In this document: positions 1 through 8,844 of the stretch, one piece after another
Position numbering within the stretch: the stretch's first letter is position 1
Layout: the number at the start of each line of letters is the position of its first letter
Assembly (NCBI RefSeq): GCF_002812485.1
Contig: NZ_CP025003.1
Location: forward strand, 496,001 to 560,000
Length of the DNA stretch: 64,000 nucleotides
Direction: 5' to 3'
DNA from: Dickeya fangzhongdai
GTDB lineage: Bacteria; Pseudomonadota; Gammaproteobacteria; Enterobacterales; Enterobacteriaceae
Program-made: the position numbers and the translations under genes
The notes under the pieces: model-generated
Databases searched by the model: none
What the model was told of the DNA's origin: nothing
The model's input: only the letters and a program-made list of their open reading frames with translations

Positions 1-2
1 AG

Positions 3-623
3 CTGGGCGGCGTATCGCTGCTGCTGGCGCTGACGGTGGCGATCCCGCTCGGGGTGCTGGCGGCGGTGTTCCGCGACACCTGGGTCGATCGCCTTGCCAT
101 GCTGGTGTCGGTGCTCGGTCAGGCGATGCCTAATTTCTGGTTCGCGCTGGTGCTGATTCTTATCTTCGCCGTCGGGCTGAAATGGCTGCCGGTGGCGGGC
201 AACGCCAGCTGGCAGAACTTCGTGCTGCCGGCGGTGGCGCTCGGCTACTACGCCATGCCGTCGCTGATGCGCCTGACCCGCTCCGGCATGCTGGACGTGC
301 TCGGCTCCGATTACATCCGTACCGCGCGCGCCAAAGGGTTGAGCGCCTTTAAGGTGGTGGTCAAACACGGCCTGCGCAACGCCATTATTCCGGTAGTGGC
401 GCTGGCGACGGTGGAACTGGGGTTCATGCTCGGCGGCTCGGTGGTGATCGAATCGGTGTTTTCGTTGCAGGGGCTGGGGCAACTGGCGTGGGACTCCATC
501 TCGCGTAACGACTTTCCGGTAGTACAGGCCATCGTATTGATTATCGCCGTGTTTTATATCGGGCTGACGTTTCTGGCGGATGTGCTTAACGCCGCGCTGG
601 ATCCACGACTGCGCAGCAAATAA
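3..623 (+). CDS. ABC transporter permease, DppB/OppB type (5' truncated)
   Basis: Inner-membrane permease of a peptide/opine/nickel-class ABC importer. The reading frame is open from base 3, so the N-terminus lies outside the window. What remains has several hydrophobic segments and the cytoplasmic EAA loop (YIRTARAKGLSAFKVV around codons 100-115) that docks on the ATPase, followed by the usual NAIIP turn, and it ends in the typical DPRLRSK tail. It is 6-9 bases from the second permease gene and clearly starts the visible part of a five-gene operon with both ATPases and an M20 peptidase. The substrate-binding protein is probably upstream of the window. Substrate cannot be read from the permease. 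Confidence 0.9.
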   Translation: MGGVSLLLALTVAIPLGVLAAVFRDTWVDRLAMLVSVLGQAMPNFWFALVLILIFAVGLKWLPVAGNASWQNFVLPAVALGYYAMPSLMRLTRSGMLDVLGSDYIRTARAKGLSAFKVVVKHGLRNAIIPVVALATVELGFMLGGSVVIESVFSLQGLGQLAWDSISRNDFPVVQAIVLIIAVFYIGLTFLADVLNAALDPRLRSK

Positions 624-632
624 GGAGCCGTG

Positions 633-1559
633 ATGAAAACTGCAATGGCACGACTGGCCGTGATGATGAAAACCGCTCCGCAGCCGGGCCTGCTGCCGGA
701 ACCTGGGCCGTGGCGGCGCTGGCAGCGCAAGGTGCTGGGTCACCACGGCATGACGCTGGGGCTGGTGATTCTGGGGGCGATCGTGCTGCTGGCGGTGCTG
801 GCGCCGTTCATCAGCCCGCACGACCCTTACGCGCAGGAGGTCAGCCGCCGGTTGATCCCGCCGGTGTGGCATGAAAAGGGCAGTTGGGAACATTGGCTCG
901 GCACCGACAAGCTGGGGCGGGATTACTTAAGCCGCCTGCTGTACGGCGCGCGGGTGTCGCTGACCATCGGGCTGGTGTCGGTCATGCTGGCGGGCACCAT
1001 CGGCATTGCGCTCGGGGTGCTGGCGGGCTATTTCGGCGGCCGGGTGGACGCGGCGGTGAGCTATTTCCTCACCGTGCGCCTGTCGATGCCGGTGATTCTG
1101 GTGGCGCTGGCGCTGGCCTCGCTGGTGGGCGGTTCGGTCAAGGTGGTGATCATGCTGCTGGGCCTGCTGCTGTGGGACCGCTTTCTGATCGTCTCCCGCT
1201 CGGTGACGCGCCAGTTGCGCGAGGCGGAATTTATCGCCGCCGCCCGCACGCTCGGCGCCTCGTCGCTGTTCATCATGCTGCGCGAGATTCTGCCCAACCT
1301 GCTGGGGCCGCTCACCGTGGTGGCGACGCTGGAGATCGCCCACGCCATTTTGCTGGAGGCGACGCTGTCGTTCCTCGGCCTCGGGGTACAGCCGCCGATG
1401 CCGTCCTGGGGACTGATGGTGGCGGAAGGCAAAGCCTACATGTTCTTCCAACCGTGGGTGATTGTGATTCCAGGCGTGGTGCTGGCGCTGCTGGTGCTGA
1501 GCATCAATCTGGTGGGTGACGGCCTGCGCGATATTACCGCGCTGGACGGGCGTGCGTAA
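633..1559 (+). CDS. ABC transporter permease, DppC/OppC type
   Basis: Second inner-membrane permease of the same importer. It has an N-terminal OppC-type leader helix, then about five more membrane segments; the EAA loop reads EFIAAARTLGASS near codons 205-220 and is followed by the conserved LREILPN turn. I chose ATG 633 (308 aa) because AAGGAG at 622-627 is well spaced for it; an in-frame GTG lies at 630. It follows the first permease by under ten bases and is followed by the ATPase pair, which is the standard Opp/Dpp order. Confidence 0.9.
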   Translation: MKTAMARLAVMMKTAPQPGLLPEPGPWRRWQRKVLGHHGMTLGLVILGAIVLLAVLAPFISPHDPYAQEVSRRLIPPVWHEKGSWEHWLGTDKLGRDYLSRLLYGARVSLTIGLVSVMLAGTIGIALGVLAGYFGGRVDAAVSYFLTVRLSMPVILVALALASLVGGSVKVVIMLLGLLLWDRFLIVSRSVTRQLREAEFIAAARTLGASSLFIMLREILPNLLGPLTVVATLEIAHAILLEATLSFLGLGVQPPMPSWGLMVAEGKAYMFFQPWVIVIPGVVLALLVLSINLVGDGLRDITALDGRA

Positions 1560-1561
1560 CT

Positions 1562-1590
1562 AAGAGCCTATTGGGATAGGCGCTAAGGAG
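1562..1590 (+). repeat. Short palindromic mini-repeat in a gene gap
   Basis: The gap holds AGAGCCTATTGGGATAGGCG, a small hairpin. The same AGAGCCTAT...AGGCG unit recurs at 24731-24750 between rhaS and rhaR, again directly after a stop codon. The AAGGAGG ribosome-binding site of the next gene directly follows it. Confidence 0.5.
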
Positions 1591-1596
1591 GTCGCT

Positions 1597-2622
1597 ATGC
1601 ATTCTGCTGTTAAGACAAACCCGTCGGCCAGTCGCTCGGACGAGGTGGTGCTGGAAGTGAAGAACCTGCGGGTCGATCTGACGACGCCGCGCGGCACGTT
1701 GCACGCGGTGCGCGGCATCGATTTTTCGGTACGGCGCGGCGAAATGCTGTGCCTGGTGGGGGAGTCGGGCTGCGGCAAGTCGATGACCTCGCTGGCGCTG
1801 ATGGACCTGCTGCCGCGCAACGCGGTGCGCACCGCCGATACGCTGCGTTTTCGGGATACCGACCTGCTGTCGCTGCGCCCGCGTGAACGGACGGCGCTGC
1901 GCGGCAACCAGATGGCGATGATCTTTCAGGAGCCGATGACCTCGCTCAACCCGTCGTTCACGCTGGGGGACCAACTGTGCGAAACCCTGCTGGCGCACCG
2001 CAAGGTCTCTAAAGCCGAGGCGCGCGAACGGGCGGTGTACCTGATGGATCGCGTCGGCATCCCGATGGCGGCGGAGCGGCTGCGGCAGTACCCGCATCAG
2101 CTCTCCGGCGGCCTGCGCCAGCGCATCATGATCGCCATGGCGCTGATGTGCGGCCCGGAACTGATCATCGCCGACGAACCGACGACTGCGCTGGACGTCA
2201 CCATTCAGGCGCAGATCCTGCGGATGCTGCGTGAACTGCAACAGGAGTTCGGCACCGCGGTTATCTTCATTACTCACGATCTGGGCGTGGTGGCGCGCAT
2301 CGCCGACCGGGTGGCGGTGATGTACGCCGGGCAGGTGGTGGAAACCGCGCCGGTGATGGAGCTGTTTCATCAGCCGTGTCACCCCTATACCCGCGGGCTG
2401 CTGGAATGCATTCCGGTAGCCGGGCGCACCGTGCCGGGTGAGCCGCTACACGCCATTCCCGGCGTGGTGCCGAGCCTGATCGGCCCGCAGCACGGCTGCG
2501 CGTTTCGCAACCGTTGCAGCCAGTGCCGCGATCGCTGCGCGCAGGAAACGCCCTACGTGCCGGTGACTGAGCAGCACGCGGTGCGCTGTGTCGATGCGCT
2601 GATGACGGAGGAGCCGGTATGA
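1597..2622 (+). CDS. ABC transporter ATP-binding protein, DppD/OppD type
   Basis: Cytoplasmic ATPase (341 aa) powering the importer. Walker A GESGCGKS is near residues 55-62, the signature LSGGLRQR near 168-175 and Walker [13 protein letters not shown] near 188-199, followed by the switch histidine in FITHDLG. The C-terminal oligopeptide domain carries the clustered cysteines [14 protein letters not shown] seen in DppD/OppD proteins. ATG 1597 follows a strong AAGGAGG. Its stop overlaps the next gene by ATGA, so the two ATPases are translationally coupled. Confidence 0.94.
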   Translation: MHSAVKTNPSASRSDEVVLEVKNLRVDLTTPRGTLHAVRGIDFSVRRGEMLCLVGESGCGKSMTSLALMDLLPRNAVRTADTLRFRDTDLLSLRPRERTALRGNQMAMIFQEPMTSLNPSFTLGDQLCETLLAHRKVSKAEARERAVYLMDRVGIPMAAERLRQYPHQLSGGLRQRIMIAMALMCGPELIIADEPTTALDVTIQAQILRMLRELQQEFGTAVIFITHDLGVVARIADRVAVMYAGQVVETAPVMELFHQPCHPYTRGLLECIPVAGRTVPGEPLHAIPGVVPSLIGPQHGCAFRNRCSQCRDRCAQETPYVPVTEQHAVRCVDALMTEEPV

Positions 2623-3482
2623 GCCAGATGGCGGAAGAACGCGGTCGCCCGCTGCCGCACATCCCAGGCAACGACGACATCGCGCTGGAACTGTGCGCGT
2701 TAAGCCGGGTGTTTCGCCTTAATCGCGGGCTGTTCTCACGGCCCGGCGAGATCCGCGCGGTGGACAATGTATCGCTGCGCATTCGCCGGGGCGAGACGCT
2801 GGGGCTGGTGGGCGAGTCCGGCTGCGGCAAGAGCACGCTGGCGAAAATGCTGCTCGGCCTGCTGCCGCCGACCTCCGGCAACGTGTTGATCGAAGGGCGC
2901 GAGATCGACGCCGGCGATCGCCGCGAGCTGGCGTCGCGCATCCAGCCGATCTTTCAGGATCCTTATTCCTCGCTCAATCCGCGCCGCACGGTGGCGGATA
3001 TCGTAGAGGTGGCGCTGCGGCTGCACGACATCGGCACGCCGGCGGAGCGCAAACAACGGGTGCGCGAGATGCTGGACGTGGTCGGGATGCCGGAACGTAC
3101 CCACGGCCAGTATCCCGGGCAGCTCTCCGGCGGTCAGCGCCAGCGGGTGGCGATCGCCCGTGCGCTGATCCTGCAGCCGGAGATTCTGATTTGCGACGAG
3201 CCGACTTCCGCGCTGGATGTGTCGGTGCAGGCGCAGATCCTCAACCTGCTGCTGACGCTGAAAAAAGAGTTCGGTCTGACCTACCTGTTCATCAGCCACA
3301 ACCTGTCGGTGGTGGAACATCTGGTGGATCACGTGGCGGTGATGAGCAAAGGCACGATTGTGGAGCAGGGCACCCGCGAGCAGGTATTCGGCGCGCCGCA
3401 GCATCCTTATACCCGCGCGCTGCTGGCGTCGGTACTGACGCCGGAGCCGGGGCTGGGCATTCCGGATATTGGGGCGGCGTAA
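2619..3482 (+). CDS. ABC transporter ATP-binding protein, DppF/OppF type
   Basis: Second ATPase of the heterodimer (287 aa). Walker [10 protein letters not shown] is near residues 68-76, signature LSGGQRQR near 169-176, Walker B LICDEPTSALD near 189-199 and the H-loop in FISHNLS. It is slightly short for OppF/DppF, mostly at the C-terminus, but all nucleotide-binding motifs are intact. It starts inside the stop codon of the first ATPase (ATGA overlap) and is followed by the M20 peptidase gene, suggesting import and hydrolysis of the same peptide-like substrate. Confidence 0.94.
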   Translation: MSQMAEERGRPLPHIPGNDDIALELCALSRVFRLNRGLFSRPGEIRAVDNVSLRIRRGETLGLVGESGCGKSTLAKMLLGLLPPTSGNVLIEGREIDAGDRRELASRIQPIFQDPYSSLNPRRTVADIVEVALRLHDIGTPAERKQRVREMLDVVGMPERTHGQYPGQLSGGQRQRVAIARALILQPEILICDEPTSALDVSVQAQILNLLLTLKKEFGLTYLFISHNLSVVEHLVDHVAVMSKGTIVEQGTREQVFGAPQHPYTRALLASVLTPEPGLGIPDIGAA

Positions 3483-3519
3483 GCCGCAAAGCCGGTATGG
3501 CGTGAACAAAAAAGGACAG

Positions 3520-4941
3520 ATGATGACACGTGAAGAGATGATGCAGGCCGCGGCGGCGTATTTCGAATCCGGCGCATTTCGCGACACTCTGGCGCGCCGG
3601 GTGGCCTGCCAGACCGAAAGTCAGAACGCGGATCGCGCGCCGGCGCTGATGGCCTACCTGACCGACGAGATGATTCCGTTACTGCAGGAAATGGGGTTCG
3701 AGTGCCGGATTGTTCCCAACCCAGTGGCGGACCGTGGGCCATTCCTGCTGGCGCGGCGCATTGAACCGGACGCGGCGCTGACGGTGCTGAGCTACGGTCA
3801 CGGCGATGTGGTGATGGGGGACGCGTCGCGCTGGCGCAGCGGGCTGTCGCCGTGGGAACTGACGCCGGACGGCAACCACTGGTACGGGCGCGGCACTGCC
3901 GACAACAAAGGCCAGCACACCATCAATCTGGCGGCGCTGGCGCTGGTGCTGGAGGCGCGCGGCGGCCGGCTGGGCTACAACGTGAAGCTGATTCTGGAAA
4001 TGGGCGAAGAGTGCGGTTCTCCCGGCCTGGAGGCGGTGTGCCAGCAATACCGCGACTGGCTGGCGGCGGATCTGTTTATCGCCTCGGACGGCCCGCGCGT
4101 ATCCGCCGACCGGCCGACGTTATTTCTCGGTTCGCGCGGGGTGTTCAACTTCGGCCTGCAACTGACGCTGCGCGACGGCGCGCACCATTCCGGCAACTGG
4201 GGCGGGTTGTTAAGCAATCCCGGTATCCGGCTGGCGCACGCCATCGGCTGTCTGGTGGACGCCAACGGCCGTATTCTGGTGCTGGAATTACTGCCGCCGC
4301 CGCTGTCGGCGTCGATCCGCAGCGCGTTATCGGATCTGGCTCTTGGCGGCGCGCCGGGCGACCCGGCTATCGATCCGCACTGGGGCGAGCCGGGGTTGAA
4401 CGCGGCGGAAAAGGTGTACGGCTGGAACACGCTGGATGTGCTGGCGTTCGTTACCGGCAATCCGGACAAACCGGAACACGCCATTCCGCCCAGCGCCCGC
4501 GCGCAATGCCATATGCGCTACGTGCCGGGCAGCGATGTCGATAATTTTGCCGTGCATATTCGCCGCCGTCTTGATGCCTGCGGGTTCGAGGATGTGGCGA
4601 TCGTCAAACCGGATAACTGTTTCGAAGCCACCCGCATCGACCCGGACGACCTCTGGGTGCGCTGGGGCGTGGATTCTATCGAACGCTCGGTCGGCAAGCA
4701 GGCGGCGGTGCTGCCCAACTTCGGCGGCGGCCTGCCCAACGCCTGCTTCCTGCGCACGCTCGGCCTGCCGACGTTGTGGGTGCCGCACTCCTATCCCGCC
4801 TGCTCCCAGCACGCTCCCAACGAGCACCTGCTGGCGGACGTGGCGCGCGAAGCGCTGCAAATCATGACCGGCCTATTTTGGGATCTGGCGGAAGAGGGCA
4901 GCAAGGTGAAGCAGTTAAGAGATCAACAGGTAATGTCGTAA
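3520..4941 (+). CDS. M20-family metallopeptidase / amidohydrolase
   Basis: Predicted zinc-dependent hydrolase (473 aa) of the ArgE/DapE/aminoacylase group. The metal-site motifs are visible: a GHGDVV segment near residue 92, GRGTADNKG near 125-133 (bridging Asp) and the acidic LEMGEECGSPG near 162-172; a dimerisation-type insert follows, and a late His lies in the PHSYPACSQHAPNEH segment. ATG 3520 (or the adjacent ATG 3523) is preceded by AAAGGA; a longer frame back to 3469 would overlap the ATPase and lacks a ribosome-binding site. Being last in the importer operon, it likely cleaves the imported N-acyl or dipeptide substrate. No signal peptide is seen, so it is cytoplasmic. Confidence 0.85.
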   Translation: MMTREEMMQAAAAYFESGAFRDTLARRVACQTESQNADRAPALMAYLTDEMIPLLQEMGFECRIVPNPVADRGPFLLARRIEPDAALTVLSYGHGDVVMGDASRWRSGLSPWELTPDGNHWYGRGTADNKGQHTINLAALALVLEARGGRLGYNVKLILEMGEECGSPGLEAVCQQYRDWLAADLFIASDGPRVSADRPTLFLGSRGVFNFGLQLTLRDGAHHSGNWGGLLSNPGIRLAHAIGCLVDANGRILVLELLPPPLSASIRSALSDLALGGAPGDPAIDPHWGEPGLNAAEKVYGWNTLDVLAFVTGNPDKPEHAIPPSARAQCHMRYVPGSDVDNFAVHIRRRLDACGFEDVAIVKPDNCFEATRIDPDDLWVRWGVDSIERSVGKQAAVLPNFGGGLPNACFLRTLGLPTLWVPHSYPACSQHAPNEHLLADVAREALQIMTGLFWDLAEEGSKVKQLRDQQVMS

Positions 4942-5000
4942 GTTCGCAGATGTCACTCATATCTTGATACTAGCGTGTTGTCTTCTGGCGTAAAAAATTT

Positions 5001-5185
5001 TGCTGAGGGATAAGTGGCCGTAGGGTGAGCCGCATGGACGCGGCGAAAGCTCGTGCCGCGCCGGGAGCGCGTCACGAGCGGCCCGTTAAGCGGCCGCGTA
5101 TTCCGAAGGGACCGCGTTAGCGGCAAAATTTAGCCAGCAGCCCGGGTTCACAGGGAGGCGGCGTTTGAGCCTCCCTGTGTCGGGC
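5001..5185 (-). repeat. Intergenic palindromic repeat element, copy A
   Basis: This 356-bp gap between the peptidase and LysR genes holds no gene but a structured element. It includes a 7-bp inverted repeat (GCTCGTG at 5049-5055 with CACGAGC at 5073-5079) and a perfect 11-bp hairpin (CACAGGGAGGC at 5149-5159 with GCCTCCCTGTG at 5169-5179). Most of it, including CCGAAGGGACCGCGTTAGCG and the TTTAGCCAGCAGCC stretch, recurs in inverted orientation at 7618-7642 plus 8864-9107 (copy B). Ends are approximate. The family name is unknown to me. Confidence 0.8.
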
Positions 5186-5297
5186 GGAGCGGTAGATATT
5201 AAAGAGAAAATATGAGGTTAATTCGCCCGAAATCCTCTCGGATTCTGAATGTGATGACATAACGTTTCCGAAAGATTCTATCTCTCGGAGATAATCC

Positions 5298-6230
5298 ATG
5301 CACAATAGCGAAATTCGTTACTTCATGGCGGTGGTGAATACCGGCTCCATCAGCGCCGCCAGTCAGCAGCTGTTTGTGGCGGTGTCCGCCATCAGCCGGC
5401 AGATCCAGCGGCTGGAAACCCGGCTGGGTATGCCGCTGTTTGAGCGCAGCACCCGCGGCATGATATTGAACGACGCCGGGCACATTCTGGCGAATCATGT
5501 GCGGCGCAGTATGGCCGACATGGAACTGGCGATGGCGGAAATCGAAGGCATGAAGTCGGCGCGCCAGACTACCCTGCGGGTGGTGTGCACCGATGGTCTG
5601 GCGCTCAACCTACTGCCGGCCCTCATGTCGCGCTTTCGCGAACAGCACCCGCGCGTCAATTTTTACCTGACGGTCGGCAGCGCCCGGCAGGTGCCGGAGC
5701 TGCTGCGTAACGGCGAATGCGACGTCGCCATCAAGTTCAGTCTGGCGCCGGAGCATGGTGTGGAGGTGTTGGCGTCGTTTCCGGCGCCGGTGCTGGTGTT
5801 TATGGCGGCGGACCACCCGCTGGCCAACCGGGATTTCCAACTGGCGGATCTCAACGCCTGGCCGGTGGTGTTGCCGGATCAGTCCGCCACCATTCGGCAA
5901 CTGTTTGATCTCTCCTGCCGGATGAACAACGTCTTTATCGAACCGGTATTCACCTGTAATCACTTTTCTTCATTGTACGAGTATGTGCGCAACACGCCGG
6001 CGGCGGTCAGCGTGTGCAGTCATTTCTCCATTCTGTGCAGCGCCCGGCGCGACGGCCTGACGATGAAGGCGGTCAATCTGGATCAACTGAGCCAGCGCAC
6101 GCTGCAACTGCAAACCGAAATGGGGAAACCCCGCACCGCCATTCTCAACAGCTTTTTTACCTTCCTGAAGCAGGCGTTGCAGCAATATGACCTGCAATGC
6201 CGGCAGGATTTCGGGCTGCCGCTGCGTTGA
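5298..6230 (+). CDS. LysR-family transcriptional regulator
   Basis: Cytoplasmic DNA-binding regulator of 310 aa, the usual LysR length. The N-terminal winged helix-turn-helix is clear (FMAVVNTGSISAASQQL... then SRQIQRLETRLGMPLFER, residues 7-60), followed by a LysR substrate-binding domain from about residue 90. ATG 5298 is preceded by CGGAG. It lies in the same direction after the importer/M20 operon but is separated from it by repeat copy A, so it probably has its own promoter. Control of the upstream operon or of acdS is possible; neither is shown by the sequence. Confidence 0.92.
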   Translation: MHNSEIRYFMAVVNTGSISAASQQLFVAVSAISRQIQRLETRLGMPLFERSTRGMILNDAGHILANHVRRSMADMELAMAEIEGMKSARQTTLRVVCTDGLALNLLPALMSRFREQHPRVNFYLTVGSARQVPELLRNGECDVAIKFSLAPEHGVEVLASFPAPVLVFMAADHPLANRDFQLADLNAWPVVLPDQSATIRQLFDLSCRMNNVFIEPVFTCNHFSSLYEYVRNTPAAVSVCSHFSILCSARRDGLTMKAVNLDQLSQRTLQLQTEMGKPRTAILNSFFTFLKQALQQYDLQCRQDFGLPLR

Positions 6231-6472
6231 GCGGCATCGGTTTTAATGCATCAAATTGTGATTTAATTTTATTTCTATTTTTCGTTTTTATTTTTATTTT
6301 AAGTTTCATAAAAATATAAATTGGTTAATTTTTTAAAAAAATAATGGTTAAAAACGCAATTTAAATCAAGTTGGTTTTGTGTAGTATCAGGGGTAAGCGA
6401 TGACGCGGTTTTCCTGCCGGAAAGCGGTCATCTGATGCCTGATTGACCCACGTTAGCCACCGGAGCCTGACT

Positions 6473-7489
6473 ATGAACCTGGAAAAATTTCCGCGTCACC
6501 CCTTAACCTTCGGACCGTCGCCGATTACCCCGATGAAACGCCTGAGTGAATACCTGGGCGGTGATGTGGAGATCTACGCCAAGCGTGAAGACTGCAACAG
6601 CGGTCTGGCGTTCGGCGGCAACAAGACCCGCAAGCTGGAGTACCTGATTCCGGAAGCGCTGGCGCAAGGCTGCGACACGCTGGTGTCGATTGGCGGCGTG
6701 CAGTCGAACCAGACCCGTCAGGTGGCCGCCGTCGCCGCGCATCTGGGCATGAAATGTATTCTGGTACAGGAAAACTGGGTGAATTACGCCGACGCGGTGT
6801 ACGACCGGGTGGGTAATATCGAGCTGTCGCGCATTATGGGCGCCGACGTGCGTCTCGATCCGGCCGGTTTCGACATCGGCATCCGCGAAAGCTGGAAGCA
6901 GGCGATGGACGAAGCGGCGCAGAACGGCGGCAAACCGTTCCCGATCCCGGCCGGCTGCTCCGAGCACCCTTACGGCGGTCTGGGTTTTGTTGGCTTCGCT
7001 GAAGAAGTGCGCCAGCAGGAAAAAGAGCTGGGCTTCAAATTTGACTACATCGTGGTGTGCTCGGTAACCGGCAGCACCCAGGCCGGCATGGTGGTAGGGT
7101 TTGCCGCCGACGGCCGTTCCCGCAATGTGATCGGCATTGACGCCTCCGCCAAGCCGGAAAAAACCAAGGCGCAGATCCTGCGCATCGCGCAGAACACCGC
7201 CGGGCTGGTGGAGCTGGGCCGCGAGATCACTGAAGAAGACGTGGTGCTGGATACCCGCTACGGCGGCCCGGAATACGGCTTGCCGAACGACGGCACGCTG
7301 GAAGCGATTCGCCTGTGCGCGCGTCTGGAAGGGGTGCTGACCGACCCGGTGTATGAAGGCAAGTCGATGCACGGCATGATCGACATGGTGCGCAACGGCG
7401 AATTCCCGAAAGGCTCCAAAGTGCTCTACGCCCACCTCGGCGGCGCGCCGGCATTGAGCGCTTACAGCTATATTTTCCGCAATGGCTGA
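6473..7489 (+). CDS. acdS: 1-aminocyclopropane-1-carboxylate (ACC) deaminase
   Basis: PLP enzyme converting ACC, the plant ethylene precursor, to 2-oxobutyrate and ammonia in the cytoplasm. Length is 338 aa, the family norm. The PLP lysine is in FGGNKTRK (K51) and the serine in VQSNQT (S78). The residues separating true ACC deaminase from D-cysteine desulfhydrase are both present: Tyr-Glu in DPVYEGKS (about Y294-E295) and Leu in AHLGGAPAL (about L322). The whole protein closely resembles, from memory, the Pseudomonas ACC deaminases. ATG 6473 fits GGAG upstream; an upstream in-frame start at 6443 adds ten unrelated residues. Expression would lower ethylene in host tissue. It is flanked downstream by an IS element. 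Confidence 0.93.
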   Translation: MNLEKFPRHPLTFGPSPITPMKRLSEYLGGDVEIYAKREDCNSGLAFGGNKTRKLEYLIPEALAQGCDTLVSIGGVQSNQTRQVAAVAAHLGMKCILVQENWVNYADAVYDRVGNIELSRIMGADVRLDPAGFDIGIRESWKQAMDEAAQNGGKPFPIPAGCSEHPYGGLGFVGFAEEVRQQEKELGFKFDYIVVCSVTGSTQAGMVVGFAADGRSRNVIGIDASAKPEKTKAQILRIAQNTAGLVELGREITEEDVVLDTRYGGPEYGLPNDGTLEAIRLCARLEGVLTDPVYEGKSMHGMIDMVRNGEFPKGSKVLYAHLGGAPALSAYSYIFRNG

Positions 7490-7516
7490 GTACCATGCCG
7501 GGTATGTTCCGGCGTT

Positions 7517-7548
7517 GAGACTGTAGACAAACAGTCTCACTATTTTGT
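7517..7548 (+). terminator. Terminator after acdS
   Basis: GAGACTGT at 7517-7524 pairs perfectly with ACAGTCTC at 7531-7538 around a 6-nt loop and is followed by a T-rich stretch (ACTATTTTGTTAT). It sits 27 bases after the acdS stop. Confidence 0.6.
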
Positions 7549-7617
7549 TATCGTCGATTTATGCCAGAACGGTGCGTAGTTTCGTGCTTGACGGCATTGG
7601 TCATCCCTTGCACCACC

Positions 7618-7642
7618 ACCACACGCACGACAAGGAGAGGCT
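7618..7642 (+). repeat. Intergenic repeat copy B, left fragment
   Basis: Contains CAAGGAGAGGCT, the left arm of the hairpin whose right arm (CGCCGCCTCTCCTTG) is at 8870-8884 on the other side of the insertion sequence. In copy A, read on the minus strand, the arms are CACAGGGAGGC and GCCTCCCTGTG. Confidence 0.75.
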
Positions 7643-7653
7643 TGTATCTTGCT

Positions 7654-7840
7654 CATGTCGTGATTAGCTATCACGACATGAAACAGAGTGAGCTTCGAAG
7701 GAGAGCCAGGGCTATAAACCTTGTGGTTGAGTTTAAGCCCTCTGTTTCACCTTTCACGCCAGCATTAACATTGAACGGTTACCCAGAGCACTGACTCTGA
7801 ATGTACAAGCGGAACGGGCGTGATGGCTTCAGTGAAAGGG
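7654..7840 (+). ncRNA. Predicted bridge RNA of the IS110-family element
   Basis: Three modules can be folded by eye. (1) A 5' hairpin: 7654-7664 with 7670-7680, 11 bp perfect. (2) A target loop: outer stem 7679-7688 with 7740-7749 (10 bp). Its 5' side carries AAGGAGAG (7698-7705), identical to the left chromosomal flank at 7632-7639. Its 3' side carries GTTGAG (7726-7731), complementary to core plus right flank CTCAAC (8864-8869). (3) A donor loop: outer stem 7750-7757 with 7832-7839 (8 bp) and inner hairpin 7784-7788 with 7795-7799. It carries ACGGTTAC (7775-7782), identical to the right end at 8857-8864, and TACAAG (7804-7809), complementary to left end CTTGTA (7641-7646). This is the architecture described for the IS621 bridge RNA. 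Exact 5' and 3' ends are inferred. Confidence 0.82.
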
Positions 7841-7849
7841 GACATCATT

Positions 7850-8839
7850 ATGTATTACGTTGGTATTGATATCAGTAAGCGTTTTGTCGATGTGTGTTTG
7901 TTAGCTGATGGCATGAAAGGTAAACGGAAGACGAAAACGTTACCCAATGGCCCCAACGCCGTTCAGGCTTTGGCTGAATGGCTAACGCGACAAAAATGTG
8001 ACCCGGGTCAGGCCCATATCATCATGGAAGCCACGGGGGTTTATCACGAACACCTCGCTTATGGTCTTCATCAGTCAGGCATTGCCGTATCCGTGATAAA
8101 CCCTCATCGGTTGCGTGAATTCGCCAGGGGAATGGGGATACTCACGAAGACGGATAAAGTGGATGCCTATGTGCTGGCCTGTTATGGCGGTTTGCGCCAA
8201 CCGGAGGGCTGGAGCCCGCCTTCGCCAGAAATAAGGAAACTCAAGGCATTACTCCAGCACAGGGATAGTCTGCTGAGTGATAAACAACGCATAGAAAATC
8301 GGCTGAGCACGTTAGCATCCACACAGGCCCCGGAAGAGGTTGTGGCGTCGCTGGACTCGATGGTGCGGCATGTAAAGAGTGAACTGGAACGTATTGAGCG
8401 ACTGATAGAAGACCACATAGACAAGCATCCTGGACTAAAAAACGACCTGAAGCTCCTGAAATCGATTGATGGTGTTGGCGACCAAATCGGCTGGAATATG
8501 TTAGCCACCATCCGGAGCGGTCACTTCAGGAGCGCGGAGCAGGTGGCGGCGTATCTGGGGGTTATCCCGGTAGAGCGTCGCTCAGGCACCTCGGTACGAG
8601 GCAGAGCCAGGTTGTCGAAAATAGGGCCGCCCGCGATGCGGGCAAAGCTGTATATGGGAGCCATAGCCGCCATCAGTCACAATCGTCATGTAAAAGCGCA
8701 ATACGAGCGACTTTTGCTGAAAGGCAAGGCGAAGATGTTGGCGGTAGGCGCGGCGATGAGGAAACTGGTCCATCTGTGTTATGGCGTGCTGCATACGCAG
8801 CAGCGCTATGACAAGAATTATGGGTTGGTAGTCAGTTGA
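7850..8839 (+). CDS. IS110-family bridge-RNA-guided DNA recombinase (transposase)
   Basis: 329-aa recombinase with an N-terminal RuvC-like DEDD domain and C-terminal Transposase_20 domain. Acidic residues are visible as GID (D7), MEATG (E60) and KTDKVDA (D102 and D105); a long coiled segment spans about residues 125-195. The C-terminal half has SIDGVGDQ followed by AYLGVIP and the serine motif SGTSVRG (about 245-251), which holds the catalytic serine in IS621-type enzymes. ATG 7850 is chosen because it follows AAAGGGGAC and lies just beyond the bridge RNA; the frame stays open to 7820 but that part is RNA. All catalytic positions are intact, so the element looks active. Confidence 0.95.
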   Translation: MYYVGIDISKRFVDVCLLADGMKGKRKTKTLPNGPNAVQALAEWLTRQKCDPGQAHIIMEATGVYHEHLAYGLHQSGIAVSVINPHRLREFARGMGILTKTDKVDAYVLACYGGLRQPEGWSPPSPEIRKLKALLQHRDSLLSDKQRIENRLSTLASTQAPEEVVASLDSMVRHVKSELERIERLIEDHIDKHPGLKNDLKLLKSIDGVGDQIGWNMLATIRSGHFRSAEQVAAYLGVIPVERRSGTSVRGRARLSKIGPPAMRAKLYMGAIAAISHNRHVKAQYERLLLKGKAKMLAVGAAMRKLVHLCYGVLHTQQRYDKNYGLVVS

Positions 8840-8844
8840 AATAC

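Noticed and set aside
6473..7489. D-cysteine desulfhydrase
   Set aside because: The specificity residues (Glu in VYEGKS and Leu in HLGGAP) are those of ACC deaminase.
7561..7794. 77-codon plus-strand frame upstream of the recombinase
   Set aside because: It overlaps the repeat arm, the IS end and the bridge RNA; folding and guide matches explain the sequence better than coding.
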